Of a stretch of DNA of 64,000 bases, positions 25,942 through 35,394 are shown piece by piece. The DNA is from Paenibacillus oralis (GTDB lineage: Bacteria; Bacillota; Bacilli; Paenibacillales; Paenibacillaceae), in contig NZ_RRCN01000001.1 in assembly GCF_003863965.1 (NCBI RefSeq), positions 3,740,304 through 3,804,303 on the forward strand, in the 5' to 3' direction. The number at the start of each line of letters is the position of its first letter. Position 1 is the stretch's first letter. Under the pieces are notes generated by a model. The model made no database searches. It saw nothing but the letters and a program-made list of their open reading frames with translations, and had not been told where the DNA came from. A program made the translations under genes and the position numbers.

Positions 25942-28002
25942 ATGATTGATAAACGTCCTGCGCTTTTACTGAAGCACCTTTTAAAAGTGAAGCATACAAC
26001 CATGAATCAGGTCATGGAGCACTCTCAATTAACCAAACGGCAAATCGCCTATGATTTGGACAAAATCAATTATTGGTTGAAAGAGAGAGCACTTCCTGCC
26101 ATTCCGTACAAAGGAATGAATTATATCATGGTGCCGGAAGAGGTGGTGGGCTTTTGTCGGAAGCAGCAGCTGGAGAACCGCAAACAAGATTTCTTTTTAA
26201 CGGAAGAGGAACGTTTGATATTCATTTACCTGTACCTCTTTATAAGGCAAGAGCACATTTCGTCGGTACATTTAACACAACTTCTCCAGGTAAGCAAGAA
26301 CACGGTGATTTCCGATGTGAAAAAGGCGAACGAAATGAACCGGCCTTTCCTGGTTGAAATTCGTTATTCCAGGCAGAAGGGTTATCATCTTCGGGGCACA
26401 GAGTCCGATAAGCGGATCCTTGTCCAGCAGCATTTAGCGCAGATGATGCAAATTCCGTATTTTGAAAAACTAATCCATTATCTAGTGTGCAATCGGCAGG
26501 AACTTCTTCCCTTAGATTCGGCTCACCGTGCGCTTGTGCAGGCAGAAAAGCTTTTTCATCTCGATTTTGTGGAAGAACGTGTACATCAATTTGCTTATTT
26601 TCTTGTCCTCTATGATTACCGGCACAAAGAAAGAAAATTCGTTCAATTTCATAATGATGAAATCGAGTTGTTAAGCAAAGATCCCATGTGGCCCGTGGCC
26701 AAAACCATATTTGATCATCTGGGATTTGAGGAAGATGAACATGAGCTGTGCTATTTCACCACCCAATTGTTAGGTTTGTCTTTAGGGAGCCGCGCGGTTC
26801 AAGACGGGAGCCGGGATTTGCTTTTTCACTTATGCGAACAGCTTGTCGTTGATTTTGAATATAAAGCGGCCATTGTTTTCGAACAAAAGGATGAAGTCAT
26901 CCGCACTTTATATCAGCATTTTAAGCCGGCTTATTTTCGCATGAAATACCGGATTCCGATTCATAATCCGCTGCTCGAGCAGATTCAAAATGAACATCAC
27001 GAGCTTTACACCCTTATCAAGGAACTGCTTCAGCCGGTCGGATCGCTGTTAAGCATCAATATTCCGGAGGAAGAAATCGGTTTTATCACGATGCACTTTG
27101 GAGCCCTGTTGGCCAAACCGCAGCAAGCCATGCCGAAAAAGAAACGAGCGATTGTCGTTTGTCCCAGCGGAGTCAGCTCTTCGTTGATGGTGAAGCACCA
27201 GATCGAGTCGCTGTTTTCGGAAATCACCGTGGAAAAAACGCTGTCTTTACAGGAATACCAGAAAGAAAATGTAGATCCATATGATCTGATCTTTTCGACG
27301 ATCGAGCTGGAGTCCAAGCTACCGTGCTTTTATGTAAAGCCCATCATGGCGCCCAATGAAAAAAACAGGTTGGTCAATGAAGTGTACCGGCAGCTGTTTG
27401 GGATCGGATACCAGGACCTGTCCTTAAAAGAGCTGATCCAAACGATTGAGCGTTATGCCAACATTTACGACGAAAAGGGATTAACGGAAACGTTAAGCCA
27501 ACTGACGATTCATAGAAAAATAGATATCCAGAGGAGGAACCAACCTGTGCTAAGCGATCTATTAAAAGAAGAAACGATCCAAGTTGTTGAACAGCTTCCC
27601 GATTGGGAAGAGGCCATCAAAGTAGCGGCAACCCCGCTGCTGGAGAAAGGGGCCATCGAATCTTCCTATATTGAGGCGATGATTGCAAATATCAAGACCA
27701 TGGGCCCGTATGTCGTCCTTGGCAATGAAGTCGCGATCCCGCACGCGCGTCCCAAAATGGGCGTGAATCAAGTAGGGATGAGCTTTTTAAAGCTCAATCG
27801 GCCGGTCTATTTTTTGAATGATGAAAAGTATCCTGTCCGGCTGTTGTTTTGTGTTGCGGCCAATGATAACAAGACCCATCTTAAAGCGCTCACTCAATTA
27901 ACGAAACTTCTCAGCGACACCAAAAACATTGAGCTCTTAAAAGAGGAAAAGTCGATAGAAACGTTTCTTGACTTATTCAAGTTATATTCTGCCGCGGTTT
28001 AA
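25942..28002 (+). CDS. PTS-regulated transcription factor with fused EIIA (BglG/MtlR type)
   Basis: 686 residues. N-terminal HTH domains (~1-130, TTMNQVMEHSQLTKRQIAYD and SVHLTQLLQVSKNTVISDVK), two PRD domains (~180-395, with His in HYLVCN, YDYRHKE and ITMHFG contexts), an EIIB-like domain (~405-490, VVCPSGVSSSLM with the phosphorylatable Cys) and a complete type-2 EIIA domain (~545-686, active His in IPHARPK). It activates an operon when its PTS is active. The operon has no separate EIIA gene, so this domain may also serve transport. ATG 25942 is favoured by AGGAGGTGG upstream; TTG 25939 is possible. Confidence 0.9.
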   Translation: MIDKRPALLLKHLLKVKHTTMNQVMEHSQLTKRQIAYDLDKINYWLKERALPAIPYKGMNYIMVPEEVVGFCRKQQLENRKQDFFLTEEERLIFIYLYLFIRQEHISSVHLTQLLQVSKNTVISDVKKANEMNRPFLVEIRYSRQKGYHLRGTESDKRILVQQHLAQMMQIPYFEKLIHYLVCNRQELLPLDSAHRALVQAEKLFHLDFVEERVHQFAYFLVLYDYRHKERKFVQFHNDEIELLSKDPMWPVAKTIFDHLGFEEDEHELCYFTTQLLGLSLGSRAVQDGSRDLLFHLCEQLVVDFEYKAAIVFEQKDEVIRTLYQHFKPAYFRMKYRIPIHNPLLEQIQNEHHELYTLIKELLQPVGSLLSINIPEEEIGFITMHFGALLAKPQQAMPKKKRAIVVCPSGVSSSLMVKHQIESLFSEITVEKTLSLQEYQKENVDPYDLIFSTIELESKLPCFYVKPIMAPNEKNRLVNEVYRQLFGIGYQDLSLKELIQTIERYANIYDEKGLTETLSQLTIHRKIDIQRRNQPVLSDLLKEETIQVVEQLPDWEEAIKVAATPLLEKGAIESSYIEAMIANIKTMGPYVVLGNEVAIPHARPKMGVNQVGMSFLKLNRPVYFLNDEKYPVRLLFCVAANDNKTHLKALTQLTKLLSDTKNIELLKEEKSIETFLDLFKLYSAAV

Positions 28003-28029
28003 ACCATGGAAACGGGAGGAAGAAGATTT

Positions 28030-28311
28030 ATGAAAATTTTAGCGATTTGCGGTACGGGTTTGGGAAGCAGTTTTATGTTGGAGATGAACGTCAAACAAAT
28101 TTTGTCGGAGCTTGGGATCGGCGGTGTCGAAGTGGACCATTCCGACCTTAGCTCGGCGGCTCCGGATTCAGCGGATCTGTTTATCGCCGCCAAGGATATT
28201 GCCACAGGAATGGGGCATTTGGGAGAGGTGATTGTGATCGACAGCATTATCGATATGGACGGTCTGCGCGCCAAACTTAAGGACGTATTCCAAGCAAAGG
28301 GAATGCTTTAA
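28030..28311 (+). CDS. PTS EIIB component, ascorbate (SgaB/UlaB) family
   Basis: 93 residues. The active-site P-loop is ICGTGLGSS (Cys 8), the form found in SgaB/UlaB EIIB proteins. It passes phosphate from EIIA to the sugar. The ATG at 28030 has GGGAGGAAG 8 bp upstream. The EIIC gene follows 19 bp later. Confidence 0.9.
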   Translation: MKILAICGTGLGSSFMLEMNVKQILSELGIGGVEVDHSDLSSAAPDSADLFIAAKDIATGMGHLGEVIVIDSIIDMDGLRAKLKDVFQAKGML

Positions 28312-28330
28312 TAACGGGGGGACAACTGCT

Positions 28331-29707
28331 ATGGGAGAAAGAATTCTCAAATTAATGATGGATATTTTAAGCCAGCCGGCCGTCTTGGTTGCGTTGATTT
28401 CCCTGGTGGGGCTGATTATTCAGAAAAAACCGGTAAGCGAAATCGTCAAAGGAACCACCAAAACGCTCCTCGGTTTTCTGGTCATTTCCGCAGGGGCCGG
28501 AATCATTGTTCAATCTTTGGATCCATTCGGAAAAATGTTTCAGAGCGCCTTCCATGTATCGGGGGTTGTGCCGAATAACGAGGCCATCGTGGCCATGGCT
28601 TTAAATGAATTTGGCAGCGCGACCGCCTTTATTATGTTCTTCGGCATGATTGCGAACATCCTGATTGCCCGCTTTACAAAGCTGAAATATATCTTTTTAA
28701 CGGGTCATCACACGTTGTATATGGCTTGTATGCTTGCTGTCATCTTGGTGGTTTCGGGTTTACAAGGAATTCCGCTGATTGTTGTCGGTTCCCTTGCTTT
28801 AGGTTTAATCATGGCGGTGTTTCCGGCCATTTGCCAGCCGATTATGCGAAAAATCACGGGGAACGACAGCGTAGGGTTTGGGCATTTTTCGAGCATAGGG
28901 TATGTTGCTTCCGGGCTTGTCGGAAAGGTTGTCGGGAAAGGCTCGCGTTCCACGGAGGAGATCAGCTTTCCCAAAGGGTTGGGATTTTTGCGCGACAGTT
29001 CCGTGACCATCTCGTTAACGATGGTGGTGCTTTATATCATCATTGCTATTTTTGCCGGTCCGTCTTATGTGGAGACAGAACTTAGCGGGGGCACGCATTA
29101 CCTTGTGTTCTCCGTGATTCAGGGGGTTACCTTTGCGGCCGGAGTGTTCGTGATCCTTTCCGGGGTTCGGCTGGTGCTGGCGGAAATTGTTCCGGCTTTC
29201 AAAGGGATCTCCACCAAACTGGTTCCGGACTCCAAGCCTGCTCTCGATTGCCCGGTTGTTTTTCCCTATGCGCCAAACGCGGTGTTGATCGGCTTTTTCA
29301 GCAGCTTCCTTGGCGGGATCGTGGGAATGGTGATTTTGGCCATGACAGGCTCCGTGATCATCTTGCCGGGTGTAGTTCCCCATTTCTTTACGGGGGCGAC
29401 GGCCGGGGTATTCGGCAATGCCACGGGCGGGGTTCGCGGCGCGACCTTGGGGTCTTTTGTAAATGGCTTGATCATTACGTTCCTCCCCGTATTCTTAATG
29501 CCGGTTCTCGGCAACCTCGGTTTTGCCAGTACAACGTTTTCGGATACCGATTTTGCCGCTTCCGGCATTCTGCTTGGAAATATCGCGAAATCGCTGGGAG
29601 CAACAGGCGTTACCATAACGGTGGTTGGACTGGTAATTTTGGCCGTGGTATTCGGTTTCTTTAAGAAAAACAAAGCGAATCAGGATTCGCAGCAGATGGA
29701 AGCTTAA
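28331..29707 (+). CDS. PTS EIIC component, ascorbate (SgaT/UlaA) family
   Basis: 458-residue permease of the UlaA family with about ten to twelve membrane segments. Conserved stretches include NNEAIVAMALNEFGSATAFI and GVVPHFFTGATAGVFGNATG. It forms the sugar channel of an L-ascorbate-type PTS. The operon has no UlaG lactonase, UlaD, UlaE or UlaF, but does have a split transketolase, so the substrate is probably not ascorbate itself. GGGGGG precedes the ATG. Confidence 0.9.
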   Translation: MGERILKLMMDILSQPAVLVALISLVGLIIQKKPVSEIVKGTTKTLLGFLVISAGAGIIVQSLDPFGKMFQSAFHVSGVVPNNEAIVAMALNEFGSATAFIMFFGMIANILIARFTKLKYIFLTGHHTLYMACMLAVILVVSGLQGIPLIVVGSLALGLIMAVFPAICQPIMRKITGNDSVGFGHFSSIGYVASGLVGKVVGKGSRSTEEISFPKGLGFLRDSSVTISLTMVVLYIIIAIFAGPSYVETELSGGTHYLVFSVIQGVTFAAGVFVILSGVRLVLAEIVPAFKGISTKLVPDSKPALDCPVVFPYAPNAVLIGFFSSFLGGIVGMVILAMTGSVIILPGVVPHFFTGATAGVFGNATGGVRGATLGSFVNGLIITFLPVFLMPVLGNLGFASTTFSDTDFAASGILLGNIAKSLGATGVTITVVGLVILAVVFGFFKKNKANQDSQQMEA

Positions 29708-29737
29708 ATGTCAGACACACCAGAGGAGGAAATTCGA

Positions 29738-30589
29738 ATGGACTTGGATTTGCAAAAATTGGAATTGTTTCGTGATGAGATCCGCTTAAAAACATTAAAA
29801 GAGCTGCATCACCTTGGTTTTGGACATTACGGCGGCAGCTTGTCCATCGTTGAGGTTTTGGCCGTATTGTATGGTGGAGTGATGAAAGTCGATCCGGCCA
29901 ACCCGAAATGGGAGGAACGCGATTATTTCATTCTCTCCAAAGGCCATGGCGGACCGGGGCTGTACGCCACTTTGGCGGCTAAAGGCTACTTTCCCGAAGA
30001 AGTTCTGTATACGTTAAATCAGAATGGCACGAAGCTCCCTTCGCATCCCGATAAAAATTTAACACCGGGTGTTGATATGACAACAGGATCGTTAGGGCAA
30101 GGCATTTCCGCGGCTGTTGGGGTAGCTCTGTCTCATAAACTATCAGGTAAGGAGAATTACACCTATTGCATAGTGGGGGATGGCGAATTAAACGAAGGGC
30201 AGTGCTGGGAGGCCTTCCAATTCGCGGCGCATCATAAGCTGAACCGCCTCTTTGTATTTGTGGATGACAATAAAAAGCAGTTGGACGGGTTAACGAAGGA
30301 TATTATTGATCCGCTGGATTTTGCGGAGAAGTTTAACGCTTTTGGTTTTTACGCGATGAAAGTGGACGGTGGTTCGTTGCGGGGAATCTATGAAGCCATC
30401 GAAAAAGGAAAAGCGCAGGGGGATAAGCCGGTCGCGATTATTTTGGATACGGTCAAAGGGCAGGGCGTTCCTTATTTGGAAGAGAAGGCCGATAACCATC
30501 ATATTCGTCCCAACGAAGCCGATGAAGCCGCTATTTTGAATGCGATTGCAGAATTGGAAACCAAACTTGGAAAGGCGGTGGAGTTATGA
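29738..30589 (+). CDS. Transketolase, N-terminal subunit
   Basis: 283 residues with the thiamine-diphosphate-binding motif GDGELNEGQCWEAFQFA (to VFVDDNK) and HGGPGLYATLA near the N-terminus. It is the PP half of a two-subunit transketolase that transfers two-carbon units between sugar phosphates. The ATG at 29738 is set by GAGGAGG 11 bp upstream. The C-terminal subunit overlaps its stop by 4 bp. Confidence 0.93.
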   Translation: MDLDLQKLELFRDEIRLKTLKELHHLGFGHYGGSLSIVEVLAVLYGGVMKVDPANPKWEERDYFILSKGHGGPGLYATLAAKGYFPEEVLYTLNQNGTKLPSHPDKNLTPGVDMTTGSLGQGISAAVGVALSHKLSGKENYTYCIVGDGELNEGQCWEAFQFAAHHKLNRLFVFVDDNKKQLDGLTKDIIDPLDFAEKFNAFGFYAMKVDGGSLRGIYEAIEKGKAQGDKPVAIILDTVKGQGVPYLEEKADNHHIRPNEADEAAILNAIAELETKLGKAVEL

Positions 30590-31545
30590 TGAGCGTAGCG
30601 GCCAGAAACTATGAACTGGAAAACGTGGAAATGCGCCAAATGTATGCCAATACGTTATTGGAACTGGCTAAGGCCAATCCCAATGTCATCGGTTTGGAAG
30701 CCGATTTAATGAGTGCGATCTCGACCAATAAAATTATGAAAGAGATTCCGGAGCAAATCATCAATACCGGGATTATGGAAGCGAATATGATGGGGGTTGC
30801 GGCCGGTCTGTCGCTGACGGGCAAGATCCCTTATGTCCATACATTCGGCCAGTTTGCCACCCGCCGCGCTTTTGACCAGCTTTTTGTTTCAGGCGCTTAC
30901 GCGAAAACGAATATCAAAATATTAGGCTCCGATGCCGGCGTAACCGCTGAGCATAACGGCGGGACCCATATGGCCTTCGAAGACCTTGGCCTGGCTCGGT
31001 TGATTCCGGGTGCCCAGGTGTATGAAGCGAGCGATTCCACGATGCTGCGGTACTTGCTGCGCAAAATTGAAAAAGAGCATGGCATTCATTACATTCGGAC
31101 GATCCGCAAAAATGCCGTAAAACTTTACCCGGAAAATGAGGTGTTTGAAGCGGGGAAAGGCAAGGTTCTGCGAGAAGGAGGCGATGTCGCCATCATCGCC
31201 AGCGGGATTATGGTGGCGGAATCGTTGAAAGCGGCCGACCTGCTTCAGGAGCAAGGCATCGAAGCCGCCGTGATCGATATGTTTTCGATTAAGCCGATCG
31301 ATCGAGATTTAATCGTCAAGTACGCCGAAAAAAACAAAGCGGTCGTTACGGCGGAAAACCATAACGTGATCGGCGGACTGGGAAGCGCCGTGGCCGAGGT
31401 TCTAAGCGAACATTGCCCAACCCGAATGCGGCGGATCGGCGTCAGGGAACAATTCGGTCAGGTCGGTAAGGTTGATTACCTGAAGGAATTCTACAAGCTG
31501 ACTGCAAAGGATATTGCTGATGCGGCGGAAGAAGTTGTTTCTTAA
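30586..31545 (+). CDS. Transketolase, C-terminal subunit
   Basis: 319 residues: the pyrimidine-binding domain (IEADLMSAISTN-like opening, VAAGLSLTGKIPYVHTFGQF, EHNGGTHMAFEDLGL) plus the C-terminal transketolase domain (VAIIASGIMVAESLKAA, VTAENHNVIGGLGSAVAEVL). It pairs with the preceding subunit; the ATGA overlap indicates coupled translation. Last gene of the PTS operon, followed by a strong terminator. Confidence 0.93.
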   Translation: MMSVAARNYELENVEMRQMYANTLLELAKANPNVIGLEADLMSAISTNKIMKEIPEQIINTGIMEANMMGVAAGLSLTGKIPYVHTFGQFATRRAFDQLFVSGAYAKTNIKILGSDAGVTAEHNGGTHMAFEDLGLARLIPGAQVYEASDSTMLRYLLRKIEKEHGIHYIRTIRKNAVKLYPENEVFEAGKGKVLREGGDVAIIASGIMVAESLKAADLLQEQGIEAAVIDMFSIKPIDRDLIVKYAEKNKAVVTAENHNVIGGLGSAVAEVLSEHCPTRMRRIGVREQFGQVGKVDYLKEFYKLTAKDIADAAEEVVS

Positions 31546-31560
31546 TTTGAATGGCGGACA

Positions 31561-31600
31561 AAAAAGAAGATCAGGACATCGGCGTCCTGATCTTCTTTTT
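31561..31600. terminator. Bidirectional terminator
   Basis: A perfect 17-bp stem (AAAAAGAAGATCAGGAC / GTCCTGATCTTCTTTTT) with loop ATCGGC, A-run before and T-run after. It serves the transketolase operon and the convergent AraC gene, whose stop codon touches it. Confidence 0.92.
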
Positions 31601-32531
31601 AATTCAGCGGTGAGCTAAGAAACAGCTCTTTTGTCTCCTGAACATCCCGCATCGGCGGTTTTCCGTACATCCGGGCGTATTCCCGGCTGAACTGGGACGG
31701 GCTCTCGTAGCCGACGCGGAACGCCGCATCGGATGCCGGCATGGACTCCGCCAACATTAACCGCCGGGCTTCCTGCAAACGCACCGTTTTCAGGTATTGC
31801 AGCGGGCTCATCGCGGTGACGCGTTTGAAATGCTTGTGAAACGCCGATACGCTCATGTTTGCGGACTTGGCGAGCTGCTCAACAGCCAGCGGGCGGTCAT
31901 ATTGCCGGTTAATCACCCGGATCGCTTGCGCGATGTTGTACCCATGGCTGCCGGCGATCGCAAATTGATGGAGGAAGGCCCCTGGTTCACCTTGAAGCAT
32001 TCGATACAGAATTTCGCGGACGATGAGCGGTTCCATCATCGGAATGTCCTCAGGCGTGTCGAGCAGCTGCATAAGCCGCACGACGGCTTCGAGCAGCGAT
32101 GAAGACATCCGGTTTACGGTGATGCCGCGGCCGGCTTCCACGGGAGCGGAAACGGGGAGATTCATTTTGTTCAAAATCTCAAGAATGACGTCGGTGTCGA
32201 AGCTCAGCTTTAAACTTAAATAGGGGGTCCCGGGCGATGCCTCGACAATTCTGCCGATGGTCGGCAATTCGACGGAAGTGATCAAATAAGTCGAAGGATC
32301 GTATCGGTAGGTTTCCTCTGCCAGTGTGGCCGTCTTCGCCCCTTGCGCCACGACGCAAACGGATGGCTTGTGTACGGTTTCCAGCGGTTCCGCCGGATGC
32401 GCGGCATACATCAGCGTCAAAGAAGGCATAACCGTCTGATGCGTTCCGTTCGACGGGGCATGGCGAAGGAGCAAACGCGCCAATTGCTGCAAGGCATGCT
32501 CCATGCGCTGCGGTTCATTTATAGTTTCCAT
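31599..32531 (-). CDS. AraC family transcriptional regulator
   Basis: 310 residues. The N-terminal cupin-like AraC_N domain (HKPSVCVVAQGAKTATLAEE, residues ~57-76) precedes two HTH motifs (PLAVEQLAKSANMSVSAFHK and SDAAFRVGYESPSQFSREYA). Members of this subgroup often control neighbouring oxidoreductases or stress genes. No target is evident: it converges with the PTS operon and lies just downstream of the RpiR gene on the same strand. Confidence 0.9.
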   Translation of the reverse strand: METINEPQRMEHALQQLARLLLRHAPSNGTHQTVMPSLTLMYAAHPAEPLETVHKPSVCVVAQGAKTATLAEETYRYDPSTYLITSVELPTIGRIVEASPGTPYLSLKLSFDTDVILEILNKMNLPVSAPVEAGRGITVNRMSSSLLEAVVRLMQLLDTPEDIPMMEPLIVREILYRMLQGEPGAFLHQFAIAGSHGYNIAQAIRVINRQYDRPLAVEQLAKSANMSVSAFHKHFKRVTAMSPLQYLKTVRLQEARRLMLAESMPASDAAFRVGYESPSQFSREYARMYGKPPMRDVQETKELFLSSPLN

Positions 32532-32572
32532 GTTTGCCGGCTCCTTCCGTTAAGGATTTATATCCTCATTTT

Positions 32573-33439
32573 TCATATATCCTGCATCATGTCAAATGTT
32601 CGAAATGCAGATAGCGACTGGAGTGCGGTCTGCCTGTTTTTGGGATAGTCGATTTTGTAAATGCAGGAATACAGCACGTTTAATACATATTCAAAAGCGA
32701 TCTGGGAAGAGAAGGTACCGATTTTGGCATAGGACAACTCGTCGTTTGGCACCTGAATACAAATCGTACTGAGTGCGGCCAGTTCACTGCGGGCGGATGA
32801 GGTGATGGTCAGTATAGGAGCTCCGGAATTTTTGAGATGCCGGGCGGCTTTCAAATAGATGGGCGATTTATTGTGATACGTCAGAAAAACGGCGCAATCC
32901 TCCGGAGTCATATTCACGGTATGATGCGCCCATTCCGCCAGTTCGGTGGCAATAATGGCATATTTATTGATTTTAATCAGTTTATTTTGAAAGCTCTGGG
33001 CACGAATCTGAGAATCTCCCAGGGCAAAAATGAAAATCCGCTTCGCCCGGTTCAGCATTTCGGCAGACCGGTTCAATAACTCATCATCCAGCAAAACAAA
33101 TGTTTTCTCAATAGTCTCTTTCAGCAGTTCGGCCATGCCTTTTGCTACCTGGATGGAAGACTCATGCACCTGGAAAGGCAGGTTCGGATCTACGCCGGAA
33201 ATCTGCTGAAGGGATTGCTGCAGTTCCTGGGCCAGTTTGATTTTGAATTCCTTGAAGCCGGCTAAGCCGAGCTTGCGCGTCAGACGAACCACGGCCGAAT
33301 GAGAGGTAAAAGCCGCCCGGGCAAGCTCATGGATGCTTAAGGACAGGCAATTCTCCGGATGTTGCAGAACGTAGGCGGCAATGCTCTGTTCGTTAGGCGT
33401 AAAACCTCTCATTTCTTTCAGCAATGTTAGTATTTTCAT
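32573..33439 (-). CDS. MurR/RpiR family transcriptional regulator
   Basis: 288 residues: N-terminal RpiR HTH (LTLLKEMRGFTPNEQSIAAY, then AAFTSHSAVVRLTRKLGL) and C-terminal SIS sugar-phosphate-binding domain (IFALGDSQIRAQSFQNKL; ILTITSSARSELAALS). ATG 33439 is set by GAGGTGG upstream. It diverges from the Gfo/Idh/MocA gene 191 bp away, the usual arrangement for a regulator controlling a sugar-metabolism gene, so that gene is the likely target. Confidence 0.9.
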   Translation of the reverse strand: MKILTLLKEMRGFTPNEQSIAAYVLQHPENCLSLSIHELARAAFTSHSAVVRLTRKLGLAGFKEFKIKLAQELQQSLQQISGVDPNLPFQVHESSIQVAKGMAELLKETIEKTFVLLDDELLNRSAEMLNRAKRIFIFALGDSQIRAQSFQNKLIKINKYAIIATELAEWAHHTVNMTPEDCAVFLTYHNKSPIYLKAARHLKNSGAPILTITSSARSELAALSTICIQVPNDELSYAKIGTFSSQIAFEYVLNVLYSCIYKIDYPKNRQTALQSLSAFRTFDMMQDI

Positions 33440-33591
33440 CAGATCCACCTCAGATTTATTGTACCAAAGGCGTCGATGGGAAGTATAGAAAATGAACTTT
33501 TGGTTCAGCATTAGGGGGGAACGCCATGGGCACGGCTGAACATATGCATCATTCTGGCGGCAGTCTCTATACGGGCGGGAGTTTATGCTCC

Positions 33592-33597
33592 TATAAT
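33592..33597 (+). promoter_or_regulatory. -10 box of the Gfo/Idh/MocA gene
   Basis: TATAAT within GCTCCTATAATGGAG, 34 bp before the start codon. A good -35 is not evident, which suits an activated or RpiR-controlled promoter. Confidence 0.45.
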
Positions 33598-33630
33598 GGA
33601 GTAATTAAAAGGATAAGGAGTGCGGATAAG

Positions 33631-34623
33631 ATGAAATTGGGAATTGCGGGCGCGGGTAAGATCGTGTTGGATTTGTTGAGTTTTATTCATGAGATTCCTA
33701 ATATTTCCGTCATCGCCATCTGCGGCACGCCAAGAAGCTATGAGAAACTGGGGCAATTACAGCAGCAGTACCGGATTCCGGGGATTTACACGGATTACGA
33801 CAGAATGCTGGAGGATGATGTGGATACGGTTTATATCGGACTGCCCAATCATCTGCATTATTCTTTTGCCAGAAGGGCCTTGCTGCAGGGCAAACATGTG
33901 ATTTGCGAGAAGCCGTTTACATCCAATTTGCGGGAGTTTCTGGAGTTGGACAGGCTGGCGCGTGAGCGCGGCTTGATGCTGCTGGAGGCGGTCACAACGA
34001 TTCATCTGCCGAATTACAAATCGATAAAAGAACGTGTGGGATTACTTGGCGATATTAAAATAGTGCAGTGCAACTACTCCCAGTATTCCTCCCGTTATGA
34101 CGCATTTAAAGCAGGGAACACGCTGCCCGCGTTTGATCCGGCCATGTCCGGCGGAGCGCTGATGGACATCAACATTTACAATATCCACTGGGTAACCGGA
34201 TTGTTTGGCAGCCCGGAGCGTGTGCAATATATGGCCAATATCGAGCGGGGGATTGACACTTCCGGCGTATTGCTGCTGGATTACGGACATTTTAAAGCCG
34301 TATGCGTCGGCGCCAAGGATAGCTCGGCTCCCGCCTTCTACAGCATTCAAGGAGACAAGGGCAGCATTCAGATGAACAGTTCGGCCAATATCTGCGATTC
34401 GTATACCTATACCCTCTATCGTCAAGAGCCGGAAAAAGTGGATCATAAAAATCACGCGCACCGGATGTATGACGAATTCGTGGAGTTTGACCGGATTATA
34501 GCCCAGCGGGACACGCAGGCAGCGGAGCTATTGCTGGAGCAAAGCCGGAGAGTCATGGAAATCGTACAAGCGGCGAGAGAATCGGCCGGTGTTATATTTG
34601 CTGCTGATCATGGCCGATCATAA
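33631..34623 (+). CDS. Gfo/Idh/MocA family oxidoreductase
   Basis: 330 residues with the Rossmann motif GIAGAGKIVLDLL at the N-terminus and the conserved EKPF lysine motif (HVICEKPFTSN, ~residue 91). These enzymes oxidise or reduce sugars, inositols or their derivatives with NAD(P). The ATG at 33631 has AAGGAGTG 10 bp upstream; the longer open frame upstream includes the promoter and is not coding. Substrate unknown. Confidence 0.88.
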   Translation: MKLGIAGAGKIVLDLLSFIHEIPNISVIAICGTPRSYEKLGQLQQQYRIPGIYTDYDRMLEDDVDTVYIGLPNHLHYSFARRALLQGKHVICEKPFTSNLREFLELDRLARERGLMLLEAVTTIHLPNYKSIKERVGLLGDIKIVQCNYSQYSSRYDAFKAGNTLPAFDPAMSGGALMDINIYNIHWVTGLFGSPERVQYMANIERGIDTSGVLLLDYGHFKAVCVGAKDSSAPAFYSIQGDKGSIQMNSSANICDSYTYTLYRQEPEKVDHKNHAHRMYDEFVEFDRIIAQRDTQAAELLLEQSRRVMEIVQAARESAGVIFAADHGRS

Positions 34624-34651
34624 ATGAGTACCGGTCAAGTGCCTAACTTCG

Positions 34652-34957
34652 TCATGAAAGCTCATCCCATTTTACCCACATTTCTTGCGGGTTTAGCTCG
34701 TAAATTTGATTTTCCCGAAACATGAACTGGTGAATAATAAACTCCCTGCGTATTGTCGCAAAGTCATCATGATAATCCTTAATAAAATCATTTATTTCCT
34801 TTTCGCTGTACTTCCGTCCCGGCTCTAGCTTTGATACTAGCTGTTCCAGTACAACAAGCTTCTTCTTAAGTTGCACGGGAATGCTCTTTAACCGTCCTTC
34901 GATTGTAAAAAAATTTTTAATGACAGAGTCTCTAAATCGCTTATGGTTATCATCCAA
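34652..34957 (-). CDS. DUF2087 domain protein
   Basis: 101 residues matching DUF2087: GRLKSIPVQLKKKLVVLEQL, then GRKYSEKEINDFIKDYHDDF and ATIRREFIIHQFM. The domain is often linked to ArsR/GNAT-type proteins, and its function is unknown. I chose TTG 34957 because AGGAGG lies 9 bp upstream; the track-length reading from 34975 would start inside the ribosome binding site. A terminator-like hairpin lies ~105 bp upstream. Confidence 0.8.
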   Translation of the reverse strand: MDDNHKRFRDSVIKNFFTIEGRLKSIPVQLKKKLVVLEQLVSKLEPGRKYSEKEINDFIKDYHDDFATIRREFIIHQFMFRENQIYELNPQEMWVKWDELS

Positions 34958-35060
34958 AATGTTTGTCCTCCTCAATCAACAAATTTAGCGAATATCAAAT
35001 TAGATATTTGTTAAATTAGATGTTAGTCGAATGATAGTGAGTTGTCAATTCCCGAAACGC

Positions 35061-35092
35061 AAAAAGACACGGAAGAACAATTCCGTGTCTTT
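35061..35092 (-). terminator. Terminator-like hairpin
   Basis: On the minus strand AAAGACACGGAA, loop TTGTTC, TTCCGTGTCTTTTT. It would end transcription coming from the rlmD side before the DUF2087 gene. Confidence 0.7.
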
Positions 35093-35142
35093 CCAGAATC
35101 TGCCCCAATAGTGGTAAAATTAGGATCGCAGTTCCAGCGAAA

Positions 35143-35348
35143 AATATAAGGGCAAAAAATGTCGTTATTCCGCCGATATCCGTCCATATGAGAGAAATAG
35201 AGGAAATTTATGTCGCTATTTTCTCGAATCGCAAGGAAATAGTTACGTTTTGGACCATTCATAGGAAAATAGGGACAAAAAAATCCGCTATAGGGATCAA
35301 CATGCTAGGGCTGCTGATAATAAGAACATAAAATTCCACTATTTTTTG
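35143..35348 (-). repeat. Family B quadripartite repeat, copy B3
   Basis: Reverse-orientation copy of B1 and B2. The related motif positions are 51 bp apart at each end (35163/35214 and 35285/35336). Contains ATAGAGGAAATTTATG, the complement of the B1/B2 core. Confidence 0.85.
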
Positions 35349-35394
35349 AAGGCCGGCAGTTCGTCCTTCCAGAAGCTGGCCCGCTCCACTTTCA

